Shown here: one piece after another, positions 41,288 through 50,842 of the stretch
How the letters are laid out: each line of letters starts with the position of its first letter
How positions within the stretch are numbered: position 1 is the stretch's first letter
Assembly: GCA_963702445.1 (NCBI GenBank)
Contig: CAVPCZ010000016.1
Location: 372,001-436,000, forward strand
Direction of reading: 5' to 3'
DNA from: CAVPCZ01 sp963702445
GTDB taxonomy: Bacteria; Bacteroidota; Ignavibacteria; UBA10030; UBA6906
DNA: 64,000 nt
Program-made: the position numbers and the translations under genes
Notes under the pieces: generated by a model
The model's database searches: none
The model's input: the letters and a program-made list of their open reading frames with translations, nothing else
Told to the model about the DNA's origin: nothing

Positions 41288-43414
41288 CTATCGCACATCA
41301 ATCCCCAGCTGGTCGCAGAGAAACACATAGACGTCTGCGGTCTTTTTGATCCTGGCGCTGAGCCCGGTGCCGATTCCGTGGCCGGAGCCTGATGATTGGA
41401 GCAGCAGGACCGGCAGCCCCGATGAGGTAGCATCCTGGAGGATCGCCGCCATCTTGCGAGAGTTGGCCGGATCCACGCGCCCGTCATTCTCTCCCGCCAG
41501 TAGGAACACCGCCGGATAGGCCGTGCCGCGAACGACATGGTGATACGGGGAATAGGCGTACATGGCCTGGAACTGCCCGGGGTCCTTCACACTCCCGAAT
41601 TCCGGGATATTGAATGCACCGTTGGGAAAGAGCTCCACTCGCAGCATGTCGTAGATTCCCACGTGGCTCACCACGGCACGGTAGAGCGAGGGCTGCTGGG
41701 TGAGGACGGCGCCCATCAGCAGTCCGCCGTTGCTCCCCCCTTCGATCGCGAGGTGGTCCCGGCTCGTGTAACCGCTGTCAATGAGGTAGCGCGAGCAGGC
41801 AATGAAATCATCAAAGACGTTCTGCTTGCGTGTCAGCTTCCCCTGTTCGTGCCAGGCCTCTCCGAACTCTCCCCCGCCGCGGAGATTCGTCTCGGCGACG
41901 ATCCCTCCGCAGTCAAGCCAGAACCTTCGAATGCGCGAGAACGATGGCCTCTCGATGAGGCCGTAGCCCCCGTAGCCGCGCAGAAGCACCGGATTGCGTC
42001 CGTTACGGGCTGTTCCCTTTTTCATGATGAGATTCATGGGGATACTGGTCCCGTCCTTCGATGTCGCCATCACCCGCTCCACAGTCGCATCGCCAAAGCT
42101 GATGTCGACCGGAGTGCCGAGGGAAGTCGGGGTCAATGTTCCCGTCGCGGCGTCGCAACGTCTCCAGGCAAAGGGTTCGACGTAGCTCTGGACCCCCAAC
42201 AGGAACGCGTCGTTGCCGATGTCCACCAGGCCTGATACGGCCGACACCGGAGGGAGCGCAACCTCCTTCGGATCCTGTCCATCTGCAGAATAGATGGTCG
42301 CAGCGGAGGGCCCACCGGTGTTCCGGAGAACCACCAGCTTCGTGTCGGTTGCCAGGAACGATTCGATCGTGAAGGCAGTCTCCGGTACGATGACCCGGGC
42401 CTGCCCGGGCCGCGAAACAGGGAACGAAAGGATCTTCCCGCGTGGAGCACCGGCTCGAGATAATGCCAGGAGTGTTCCTCCGGGACCGAAGGAGATCGTC
42501 TTGACACGATCTCCATCCTTCGTGATCTGTTTCCATTTCCCGTCCGGCCCCCGGAGGTAGTGGGAAAAATCGCCGCCGTCACCGTTCGCAACCGTCGCGA
42601 GCAGAAACCGCCCGTCTTCCGACATCTCCAGGCGCGTTTCCGCGATACGCGGGAATTCCTTCCCGACGGCATACACGTCCTGCGATGCGGGTGTACCGAG
42701 AGCGTGGAAATAGACCTGCTGATAGAAATTCCGATCCTCCACTGCCCGTTCCCCCTCGTACGGATAGCGTGTATAGAAGAAGCCGGTCCCCTCTTTGTTC
42801 CAGGCGAGGTCACCTCCGCCCGTCGGGTATTGGACGCGCGGCACGATGTCTGAGAGCTTCTCTCCCGTAGCGGCATTGAAGACATGTGCCGAGCCGTCTT
42901 CGGAGCCGCCCTTCGAGAGGCACACCGCCACGAGCTTGCCGTCTGCCGAAGGTCTGTACCAATCGACGGCGGTCGCGCCGGTGGAGTCCAGAACGTTCAG
43001 GTCCAGAACTACTCGTTCTCCTTCACTCGACAGCGGCGACGCAAGCCGGACCAGCACCGGCTGGTTGGCGGGCGGGCGGGATTTCAGCGCAAATACCGCA
43101 GGCCCCCTGCGGATGAGCGAGGAGTACGACACCGCCTGTTTCTCGAGCAGCTCCTTCACGCGTGATTCGACCGCAGTGCGCAGGCGTATGCCGTCCAGGT
43201 ACGATCGGGTGAGTGCATTCTGCGCGTCGGCCCACGCCCTGACCTCGGGGTTTTCCTGCTCATCCAGCCAGCGGTAGTCATCCACGACCGTGATGCCATG
43301 GTACTGATCGGACACCGGTCTCTTTGCGGTGGCCGGATACTCGAACTCCTTCCGGCCGCAGCCGGCGATCAACAGGGATACCAAAATCAGGCATGCGATC
43401 CATCGGCGAGACAT
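41288..43414 (-). CDS. Prolyl oligopeptidase (S9A) lipoprotein
   Basis: 708 residues, uninterrupted. Lipoprotein signal with lipobox in ILVSLLIAGCGRKE. The family start FEYPATAKRPVSDQYHGI and VVDDYRWLDEQENP precede a seven-bladed propeller and a C-terminal alpha/beta hydrolase. Catalytic triad: Ser near 560 in EGGSNGGLLMG, Asp near 641 in LLAGENDGRVDP, His near 679 in SSGSGHGIGTG. It cleaves short peptides after proline; the lipid anchor puts it in the envelope. I start at MSRRWIACL and not further upstream because only this start gives a signal peptide. Confidence 0.95.
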   Translation of the reverse strand: MSRRWIACLILVSLLIAGCGRKEFEYPATAKRPVSDQYHGITVVDDYRWLDEQENPEVRAWADAQNALTRSYLDGIRLRTAVESRVKELLEKQAVSYSSLIRRGPAVFALKSRPPANQPVLVRLASPLSSEGERVVLDLNVLDSTGATAVDWYRPSADGKLVAVCLSKGGSEDGSAHVFNAATGEKLSDIVPRVQYPTGGGDLAWNKEGTGFFYTRYPYEGERAVEDRNFYQQVYFHALGTPASQDVYAVGKEFPRIAETRLEMSEDGRFLLATVANGDGGDFSHYLRGPDGKWKQITKDGDRVKTISFGPGGTLLALSRAGAPRGKILSFPVSRPGQARVIVPETAFTIESFLATDTKLVVLRNTGGPSAATIYSADGQDPKEVALPPVSAVSGLVDIGNDAFLLGVQSYVEPFAWRRCDAATGTLTPTSLGTPVDISFGDATVERVMATSKDGTSIPMNLIMKKGTARNGRNPVLLRGYGGYGLIERPSFSRIRRFWLDCGGIVAETNLRGGGEFGEAWHEQGKLTRKQNVFDDFIACSRYLIDSGYTSRDHLAIEGGSNGGLLMGAVLTQQPSLYRAVVSHVGIYDMLRVELFPNGAFNIPEFGSVKDPGQFQAMYAYSPYHHVVRGTAYPAVFLLAGENDGRVDPANSRKMAAILQDATSSGLPVLLLQSSGSGHGIGTGLSARIKKTADVYVFLCDQLGIDVR

Positions 43415-43543
43415 AATGTTCCTCCAGTAGTGTGTGCTCTTTGACCAGTCCAGGGAATCGAAATGCAAGAGTCACTTTGCTTTGGAAGCCCGGGCCGGCT
43501 GGTGCGCGGCGTTCCATGATGCCGGTGGCCTCTCTTCAGCACT

Positions 43544-45184
43544 CTACTTCTGCGGCCGCGGCACTCTGAGTCTGTCCCCCGTCTCCCGTGCCACCATCCG
43601 CTTCCACTCTTCGCTGTACCCGGGCTGCTTCACGACCGGGTTGTGCTGACTCCGGCACCGCTGTCTTGATATTCCCGTCCATGTACTTCACAAACAGGGC
43701 CTGGTACAGCCTCTTCCACTCGGCAAATGTCGACTGCCCCATTGCCGTGCAGGACTCCGTCAGGAATTGAACGGCCTTGTCCCGGCCGGTTTTGGTCATT
43801 TCCAGAGCCGTGCTATCCAGAGCCGGAACACGTGCGAGATACTTGCTCTCGAGCTCGGCCTGTTTTGCGCGTATCTCCGGACTGATCACGTTGAACCGGG
43901 TGTATGCGAAATTCGAAACCTGATTGAAGATCCAGAATGCCGCGTCGTCCGACCACTCCATCATCGACCCGTTTCCCACGGAGAAGGCGGGAGGAGTCGC
44001 CCTGATGCTGCAGTACATCGGCGTGTACACGGTATGATAGGTATCGTCGACGCCGAACCAGAGCACCCCGCCAATATGGTCGGGCAGCCATGATCGGGCC
44101 TGGGCCACATAGGAGAATCCGGTTTGCTGGGTGGAGATTGCGCGCTCGTTCAGATACTCCAGGGAATCCACCTTCCAGGTCATGGGCCGCCAGCGGTACG
44201 GGCATCCGTAGGGGCCCGCTCCCACATCCTTCGTCATGTCCAGGTCCGTCCCGCCGTAGTAGTCCCGCATCAGTTCCATCACATCGTGCACGGAGAGCTT
44301 TTTGTCCGGACGGATCCACAACGGCATGCGCTTTGCAAGATTCTTTCCTTTCGCGTAATCCTGATACTCACCCATCGAGCCGTTCACCCGGTTGAAGACT
44401 GACCAGATTCGTGCCTCGCAGAATCGTGCTCCGGAAAAATCAAGAGGGCTGTACGTATCGGAAAAACTGAATTCGGCATCCTTTCCTGTGAAATACCCTT
44501 TTGCCCTTGCGAAGGTGATGGCATCCGGGGCATAATAGCAATTCATCGTATCTTTCAATGGGAAGGTCGTGATCCGCGGATGGTTTGCGTGTCCTGAAAT
44601 CGCCCCGTCCGGGATCCTCATCGCAACCCAGACCGCTCCCCTGTTGCCCGGACCCTTTCCGATGAGCTCCATGATCCAGACTTCATTAGGGTCTCCAATG
44701 GAAAATGACTCTCCGGAGCTTCGATAGCCGTATTCTGCCACGAGAGCACCGATCGTTTTGATGGCCTCACGCGCCGTCCGGGAGCGTTGCAGCGCAAGAA
44801 ACATCAGGTTCCCGTAGTCGATCACGCCCAGCGTGTCCACCAGTTCCGGACGGCCTCCGAATGTCGTTTCACCCATTGAGAGCTGGTGTTCGTTGGTGAA
44901 TCCCACGACGGAGAAGGTATGCGGCACTTGTTTCACTTTACCGAGAAAGTCACCCGAACCGTAGTCGCGTATGTCGACGAACGTCCCCTCCGGATGATCC
45001 CCCGCCGGGAGAAAGTACAACTGCCCGTACCGCGTATGCGAATCCGCCGCATAGGTAATCATCGTGGAGCCATCCTTCGAGGCGCCTCTGGTGACAAGGA
45101 TATTGGTGCAGGCCAGGAGGGTGCGGATCCCAGCACAGAGACGAGGAAAGCGGTTACTGCTGCGCGACGGAGATGGGAAGCCAT
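43544..45184 (-). CDS. Dipeptidase, peptidase family C69 (indels near 45130 and 43650)
   Basis: About 546 residues. The ATG at 45184 starts a signal peptide (LRRAAVTAFLVSVLGS), then one frame change leads to LLACTNILVTRGASKDGS, where the Cys is the N-terminal nucleophile of C69 after signal removal. Further family blocks: MITYAADSHTRYGQLYFL, GFTNEHQLSMGETTFGG, GNLMFLALQRSRTAREAI, IGDPNEVWIMELIGKGPG, YGCPYRWRPMTWKVD. The real C-terminus (NPVVKQPGYSEEWKRMVARE) lies in another frame and stops at 43544. It hydrolyses dipeptides in the envelope. Its 5' region carries the promoter/operator cassette described at 45251-45308. Confidence 0.87.
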
Positions 45185-45250
45185 GGGTTACCCTTGATAG
45201 TGAAGGAGCATGTATTAGACGGAATCATGAAGAACAGGTCGCATTCGTAC

Positions 45251-45308
45251 ATGTCCACGGCATGGACATATTGAATACACATGTCCACAAAAGCAAGAAA
45301 TATGGACA
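45251..45308 (-). promoter_or_regulatory. Promoter/operator cassette, copy A, upstream of dipeptidase C69
   Basis: 58 bp, 46 of which are identical to copy B at 50843-50900 in the same orientation. Elements on the minus strand: TTGCTT (45291-45296) as -35, CAATAT (45268-45273) as -10 with a 17-bp spacer, a near-palindrome TGTCCACGGCATGGACA-type site at 45252-45268 at the predicted start site, and two more inverted half-sites (TGTCCA 45282-45287, TGGACA 45303-45308) flanking the -35 box. The ATG of the C69 gene is 67 bp away. Confidence 0.6.
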
Positions 45309-45346
45309 CGTTGTCGAAACGGGTCCACTACACCCCGCGAATCGTC

Positions 45347-45544
45347 TCATTCTTCTGCCAGAGCCCGCCTAACCGAGTCCGGCACCTCCTCAATGACGCA
45401 CAGCTTCGCAAACACCTCATATGGGCCCCGCAACTTCGCGGTTACTGTGTCGCCCGTACCGCGTCCGTGGTGCTTCCGAACCTGGTGTGTACCCCCCTCG
45501 AGACGAATTATGTCCTGCATGCTCTCAGAAGTGAAAGGGATCAC
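45347..45544 (-). CDS. Possible small protein after the DUF4143 ATPase
   Basis: 65 codons. A GTG at 45544 overlaps the TGA of the ATPase gene (GTGA), the usual geometry of coupled genes, and the frame is open to 45347. The product (IIRLEGGTHQVRKHHGRG..., CVIEEVPDSVRRALAEE) resembles a folded fragment but I know no family. It could also be the remnant of a longer gene. Confidence 0.35.
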   Translation of the reverse strand: MIPFTSESMQDIIRLEGGTHQVRKHHGRGTGDTVTAKLRGPYEVFAKLCVIEEVPDSVRRALAEE

Positions 45545-46773
45545 GTCCAGAGTGATTCAAAGGGAAGAGCAAGCAGATTCTTCCCGAATGGAATCACCTC
45601 CTTGCCGGTATAGAAGACGATCCCACGAACGAATCTCTTTTTCAAATCATGTTCAAGTGAGATCATTGCAGCAAAGGAAGAAGAATCCACGCTGGAGCTG
45701 CTCTTGACCTCGATCGCAACGAGGCTGCCATCGCTGCGCTCGAGCAGCAAATCAATCTCTTTGCCGAGTTGTGTCCGATAATGGTAGATCCGTGACTTTG
45801 TCTTGCTCCAATTGTTCAGCTTTATGATCTCATTCAATACAAAGGTCTCCATGATTTTCCCGATCAAAGATCCGTCGGTTTTCAAGCGCGTTTCATCTGC
45901 ACCCACAAGATATGCCATCAAGCCGGTATCGGTCAAATAGATCTTTGGGGTCTTAATAAGCCGTTTGCTCAGATTCCCTGACCAGGGTCGAATCTGCTGG
46001 ACGAGAAACGTCGTCTCCAACAACACGAGATAGCGTTTGAGGGTTGTCTGTGGAATATTGCTGCTATTGGAGAGCTCAGCGAAATTCAAGAGTGATCCCG
46101 AACGTGTTGCGAGCAACGAAAGGAGGTTGGGGAGAGTGGTTAGGCCCTCAATGTTTGCCAGGTCGCGAATATCCCGTTGCAGGATTGTCGTTACATAAGA
46201 ACCGAACCATGCATTCCGGCGTTCTAACGCCGGTCTTTGGTGAGCTTCAGGAAAACCACCCTTGAGGATTCTCTGCAGGATATCAGCTGGAGTTACAGAT
46301 TTCGGGGAGAATGAGAAGGGTCGTGAGGCAAATGCTGCATCGATGAGGGATCCTCCCGTGTCCTCAATCTCGCTCTGTGAGAAGGGGTGAAGTGAGAGGG
46401 TTTCCATCCTTCCGGCGAGTGACTCGGAAAGTCTTGGAAGAAGCAGGACGTTGGCCGAACCCGTCAAGAGGTATTGTCCAGGTCTTCGCTTATTATCGAC
46501 ATCCTGCTTTATTGCACGAAAGAGTTCAGGAGCTCGTTGAACCTCATCAATGATGACCGGTTTGTCATAACCAGAAAGAAACCCCGCCGGATCGAGGTGA
46601 GCCGCCGAAAGGACGGCTGCGTCGTCAAGCGTCAGATAGAGAGCAGGGTGATCTTTTTCGGAAATCCATTTGACCAGAGTACTTTTGCCGGCTTGTCTGG
46701 CGCCAGTGAGAAGAACAACAGGACTGTCGCCCAATGCACGAAGCAGCGCGGGGGTTATTGACCGTTTGACCAT
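45541..46773 (-). CDS. AAA_14/DUF4143 ATPase
   Basis: 410 residues, uninterrupted. Walker A LLTGARQAGKSTLVKW near residue 20-35, Walker B in YDKPVIIDEVQRAPEL, sensor region YLLTGSANVLLLPRLSESLAG with arginine in LAGRMETL, and the C-terminal DUF4143 nuclease-like domain (YLTDTGLMAYLVG, FVLNEIIKL, YRTQLGKEIDLLLER, SLVAIEVKSSSS). The E-IDLL-E-K pattern resembles a PD-(D/E)XK core. These proteins are abundant, horizontally mobile and functionally obscure; toxin-antitoxin or defence roles have been suggested. Base composition is clearly more AT-rich than neighbouring genes. The promoter abuts the ATG. Confidence 0.9.
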   Translation of the reverse strand: MVKRSITPALLRALGDSPVVLLTGARQAGKSTLVKWISEKDHPALYLTLDDAAVLSAAHLDPAGFLSGYDKPVIIDEVQRAPELFRAIKQDVDNKRRPGQYLLTGSANVLLLPRLSESLAGRMETLSLHPFSQSEIEDTGGSLIDAAFASRPFSFSPKSVTPADILQRILKGGFPEAHQRPALERRNAWFGSYVTTILQRDIRDLANIEGLTTLPNLLSLLATRSGSLLNFAELSNSSNIPQTTLKRYLVLLETTFLVQQIRPWSGNLSKRLIKTPKIYLTDTGLMAYLVGADETRLKTDGSLIGKIMETFVLNEIIKLNNWSKTKSRIYHYRTQLGKEIDLLLERSDGSLVAIEVKSSSSVDSSSFAAMISLEHDLKKRFVRGIVFYTGKEVIPFGKNLLALPFESLWT

Positions 46774-46778
46774 AGTGA

Positions 46779-46807
46779 ATGGTACGAAATGCTGCGGTGG
46801 AAGTCAA
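46779..46807 (-). promoter_or_regulatory. Promoter directly before the DUF4143 ATPase start
   Basis: Minus-strand TTGACT (46802-46807) and TACCAT (46779-46784), spacer 17 bp. The -10 box ends 5 bp before the ATG at 46773, so transcription should start at or next to the ATG, giving a leaderless mRNA; no ribosome binding site is possible in this gap. Confidence 0.45.
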
Positions 46808-47038
46808 CCAGGCGATGGCTGATAATCAACCATAAACTGGATGATTTCTAGCTTGTGGGTGTCCCTCTTCAGAAGTCGCACACCTATTTCCCACGTACGG
46901 GGGTATTTGCAGGGACTTCGTCAGCGGTTGAGCCACCTCTGTTAGCAGAGTTGGCAGACTGTTGGAATCCCAGCAACATGAAGCTGTCCGACCATCTTCG
47001 TACTGAACTGGCGCACAGTCGCACGTGATCAGCGCTCC

Positions 47039-49448
47039 CTACGGCACGAACATCCGGACATCCCCGAACGCGAGGTCCAGCGTGTGCGTCGTGCTGGCGC
47101 GACCGCCCGTTTCAGAGCGAAGCGGGAACGGGAAGGTCACCGTGAACGGACCAGGTCGTGGACGCTCCGTGTCCCCGTTCGGTGCACCGAACGGCGTCGG
47201 TGGATCCGTGCATACGACAATGGCCCCGGCGCGCGAACCCATGACGACGGCGGACCGGTCCGACCACGGCGCGGCTCCGGCGTCGGTTGCTAGCTGGCGC
47301 AGGAGGTCCGTTGGAATGGGAGGCGTGGCACAATAGACCGATGTCCAGCCATCCATCTGCCGACGCGCGAACGCTACGCTGGTGCTCCCCTTCCAAACGC
47401 CGAGCGTTTCGAACCCGTCGCCCTGGACGTTGAATCGCGGCGTGAATAGATCGGTGCTACGGAGGCCGAACGTGATCGGTTTGACGCTCTCCATGCGGAC
47501 ATCTATCAGCATCTCGCCCGGCTCATCGATCTGCTTGAAGCGGAAGCCCGTCAGGCGCTGCATCTGCGCCAGGTCGATTGCACCAGGCCGGCTGCCCACT
47601 TGAGGACGCAGCAGCCCGGGCGCGTAGAGCCAGACCACTGTCGCGCCAGACCCACGAAGGCGCTCGTGCATCTGGTCGACACCGTCCGGCGTCATGAGAA
47701 AGGCGTTGGGGACCAGCACCAGCTTGTACTTGCGGTAATCCTCAGCGGTGAGGTCCTCGCGGTACAGCTGATCTACTGGCTGACCGGCGCGGTGGAGGGT
47801 CCGGCTTTGGGCGTTGAAGAACCAGTGGTTGACGACGTCCGTGAAACGGATCCCCTGACCAGGCCAGGGGCGCGAGGCCATCCAGTGCTTGGACACGAGG
47901 AATCCGTCCGTGTCGCCAGCGATCGCGATCTCGGCCACCGACGAGACATCGACGCGTTTTCGCGCGTCCATCATCTTCAGTACTTCGCCGACCGCTTCGA
48001 TGAGTTCGGGCGAGCCATACCAGCCGCCGGGCGTCGGCTCATCGAGGCCCCAGTCGGAAAAGTTATACGGACCGAAGTCGTACAGCCAACCACCGGTGTT
48101 GGCGGCCATCACGGCGCCGAGGTCCCGCCGGAGGATGTTCTTCGTGCCCTCAGGCGTCTTCGAGCCGGAGCCGCCGATTTCCTTCCACTGGCGTGATTGG
48201 TGCCGGTACGAACCCGGGTCGATCTCGGAGATGTACAACTTGCCCTTCCTGCGGTAGCTCTCGACTGCAGACCGGAATGAAGCGTCACCGCCGACACCGC
48301 GGGCGCGGCCAACCCAATTCTCGGCGCCGTCGTATAGGTCGCTCTCCCACCGCGCCTTCGCCGGGTCGTTCGTGGCCAGGTACGTATATGGACAAGCGAT
48401 CACATCCACATGCGGACTCTCGAGCACCGCGCGGGGCGCAAGGTGTCCGCTCTCCTGGATGCGCGGGTTCTCGGTGAGGTATCCGTAGAAGGTGCCAGTG
48501 ATCACAGGACGGCTGGATTCGTTCTTGATCGCCGTCTGCAAACGCCGCGATGCAGTCGGCGGATTGCCGGTGGTACCTCCGGTAGAAGTCAATGACGTGC
48601 TGTTCCTTCGCAGGGTCGCGCAGCAGTCCGAAGCTGGAGTTCAGACGCTCATGCGGCGGAGGCACGGGTCCGGCCTTCGCCTGCATCGGCGCCTCGTAGC
48701 CGGGCCAGAAGTTGTCGCCCGGGTTGTTCCACTCCTCGGTCGCGCCGTGGACAAAGAAATAGCCCATGAAGCGGCTCGCCAGCGGACTCTGATCGATGAA
48801 CCGAACCAGCGCACGGAGCATGTTCGCCGTGTCGCGTCGCCAAACATCTGACGCCCAAGATGCCTCCCACGCCTCGCCGTAGAAGTTGGTGAAGTGGTGA
48901 TTTCCTTCGCGCAGCGGGTTCTCGTGCGGACGTGTCCGCCAACCGTCCCAATTCCGTGGCGCGACGTCCATACCGTAATGTATGCACTCATCCGGGTTTG
49001 CCTCCTTCCACCACACCGGCGTCAGCAGCTGGACGCGCGGAAAGAAGAACGCCTTCGGTGCGAGGCTCGCTACGCGCAGGAGGTACTCCTCAAGCGCCGT
49101 GAAGTCGTACGTGTCCGGACCCGTCCAGGCGCTCATCATGCCCATTTGAGGTTGTAGAAGCTGCATGCCCATGCCTTTGAAGTTCTCGATCACTTCGATC
49201 AGGCTGGTGCTGAGCCCCCAAAAGGGTGTGGTCTCGTCGCCGTTGACGAAGAGCCTGGGGCCGCCTCGTTCCGTGCGTATCTCTGCGCGACACGGACGTT
49301 CCCCCCGGAGGCGTGCGATGGTCCCGGCGAGCGCTCCGTCGGAAATGCCCGCGAGTCCGGACGAACCGGGAAACACCATGTCGAGCGGCGCGAGGGCCAT
49401 CGCAGCGCTTGCGGCGGTGGTCTGTTGGATGAACGTGCGTCGGTCCAT
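47039..49448 (-). CDS. Tat-exported glycoside hydrolase, GH42/beta-galactosidase-like (one indel near 48540)
   Basis: About 802 residues. The N-terminus MDRRTFIQQTTAASAAMALA is a twin-arginine signal. The body resembles a clan GH-A barrel of the GH42/GH-A-like hypothetical type (LFVNGDETTPFWGLSTSLIE, MGMQLLQPQMG, PKAFFFPRVQLLTPVWWKE, GYFFVHGATEEWNNPG) followed by a Rossmann-like trimerisation domain (YKLVLVPNAFLMTPDGVDQM, WLYAPGLLRPQVGSRPG) and a C-terminal beta domain. Activity is inferred, and the catalytic acids are not assigned with certainty. Codon usage and composition differ from both flanking genes, and a cut-off gene tail lies upstream, so it was probably acquired. The frame changes near 48540, between ADCIAAFAD and AIKNESSRPVIT. 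Confidence 0.65.
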
Positions 49449-49468
49449 AGTAGCGCTGGTTCAGTGAG

Positions 49469-49597
49469 TCAGGCGGTCGGATCGTGCCCGATGGTTAGGT
49501 TAATGCCACCCGCAGAGACGTTGCCTTCAGCGTCGAACAGGGCGCGAAAGAAATGCCGGAAACGCGCCGAAGCAACATGCCAGCGATCCTCTTGCAT
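49469..49597 (-). pseudogene. Remnant of a gene tail upstream of the glycoside hydrolase
   Basis: 42 codons from an ATG at 49597 to a TGA at 49469 read FRHFFRALFDAEGNVSAGGI and end NLTIGHDPTA, a well-formed C-terminal peptide, with GC-rich codons like those of the neighbouring glycoside hydrolase and unlike the AT-rich Fic gene. No start signal fits. I read it as the 3' end of the gene that preceded the glycoside hydrolase in its source genome. Confidence 0.4.
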
Positions 49598-49718
49598 CGT
49601 CGGTAATGATAGGCAAGAAGACGAGGGCGTAGATCCGACCCATGTTTGCCGATTGCAAAATGCGAATCTAGGAATTCGGATTAGGACTACTTCGAAAGTA
49701 GCTGGAACAGCTTCACGT

Positions 49719-50771
49719 TCAAAAAAGAACTTCCCTTCCAGACTTCTGGCTGCGGAGTATTCCTGCCTTCTCCAATTCTCTAAGATACACTGCTGCCGTC
49801 TTCCGCTCAGCTATCCCGGCCTCAACAAGATGCTGGACTTTCGTGTAGGGCTGGCGGAAGAGGGCTTCAATCAACTCCTTTGAATATACTTTCGCCGGCA
49901 GGTTTACCTTACCTTTTTCAAGAGTCTGATCCATCAGTTTGCGGATCGCGACTACCTTCTCTCGAGTCTCTACTGCAGTCGCCTGAATCGCGTCCAGCAT
50001 GTACAGAACCCAGCTCTCCCATTCCCCTTTCGTAGTCACTGCCCGGAGGTGTTTGTAGTAGTCATTCTTCGTATCGATGATGTACTTACTCAGGTAGAGG
50101 ATCGGCTCATCGAGTAGCTGTCTGGCAACAAGGAAGAGACTGTTTATGATCCTTCCGACCCGACCGTTTCCATCTGAGAAGGGATGTATCGCTTCGAACT
50201 GATAGTGAATCACCGCCAGTTTAATGAGGGGATCAGTCTCGTCGTCCGCATGAATGTACTCTTCGAGATTCTTCAACTTCTCGCGGATTACCGACTCGCC
50301 TTGCGGAGGAGTGTAGAGAATAGCACCTGTCCTGGCATTCTGAATGACAGTCCCCGGAACTGCTCTGATGCCTGCCTGGTTCTCCTTGATGGTCTGAACC
50401 AACTTGATGAACAGGTTGGTCGTCAGGAGACCATGCTTCTTCATCTCATTGAAGCCTTCCCACAGCGCCACCCTGTATCGCAAGACCTCCTTTGTTGCAG
50501 GATCCACATCCAACGAACTTGCTGTGAAGGCTCTGTACAGCGCATCATTCGTCGTTATGATGTTCTCGATCTCTGAACTTGCTTTCGCCTCACGTAGCAC
50601 CAGAGAGTTGACCAAGATCGATTGATTCGGGATGGATGAGCCCAGCCCCTTCAGCTCGGCGAGACATCGCCCGGCCATAGCCACCTTTTTCAGGACAGCT
50701 TTTGTCTCGATCTCAGGCTTTGGTGGAAGCGGAGGCAGGTCGTCATATGGTATGGCTGGGTTGAATTCCAT
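49719..50771 (-). CDS. Fic/DOC family protein, self-inhibited class II type
   Basis: 350 residues, uninterrupted. The Fic core motif HPFSDGNGRVGR (residues about 192-203) contains the catalytic His and the phosphate-binding loop, so it should transfer AMP or a related group from a nucleotide to a protein hydroxyl. The N-terminal helix holds the inhibitory motif (S/T)xxxE(G/N) as SSEIEN, which defines class II Fic proteins. A C-terminal winged helix (KVQHLVEAGIAERKTAAVYL) is typical for this type. ATG at 50771 (MEFNPAIPYDDLPPLPPKPE) is the family start; the open frame further upstream covers the regulatory cassette. AT-rich relative to the window. Confidence 0.92.
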   Translation of the reverse strand: MEFNPAIPYDDLPPLPPKPEIETKAVLKKVAMAGRCLAELKGLGSSIPNQSILVNSLVLREAKASSEIENIITTNDALYRAFTASSLDVDPATKEVLRYRVALWEGFNEMKKHGLLTTNLFIKLVQTIKENQAGIRAVPGTVIQNARTGAILYTPPQGESVIREKLKNLEEYIHADDETDPLIKLAVIHYQFEAIHPFSDGNGRVGRIINSLFLVARQLLDEPILYLSKYIIDTKNDYYKHLRAVTTKGEWESWVLYMLDAIQATAVETREKVVAIRKLMDQTLEKGKVNLPAKVYSKELIEALFRQPYTKVQHLVEAGIAERKTAAVYLRELEKAGILRSQKSGREVLF

Positions 50772-50842
50772 TGTGGGGCCTTCCTGGCTCAAAATTGGGC
50801 TACTCTGAAGGACATCGGCGCTCTCACGGCAGTTCAGCCTAT

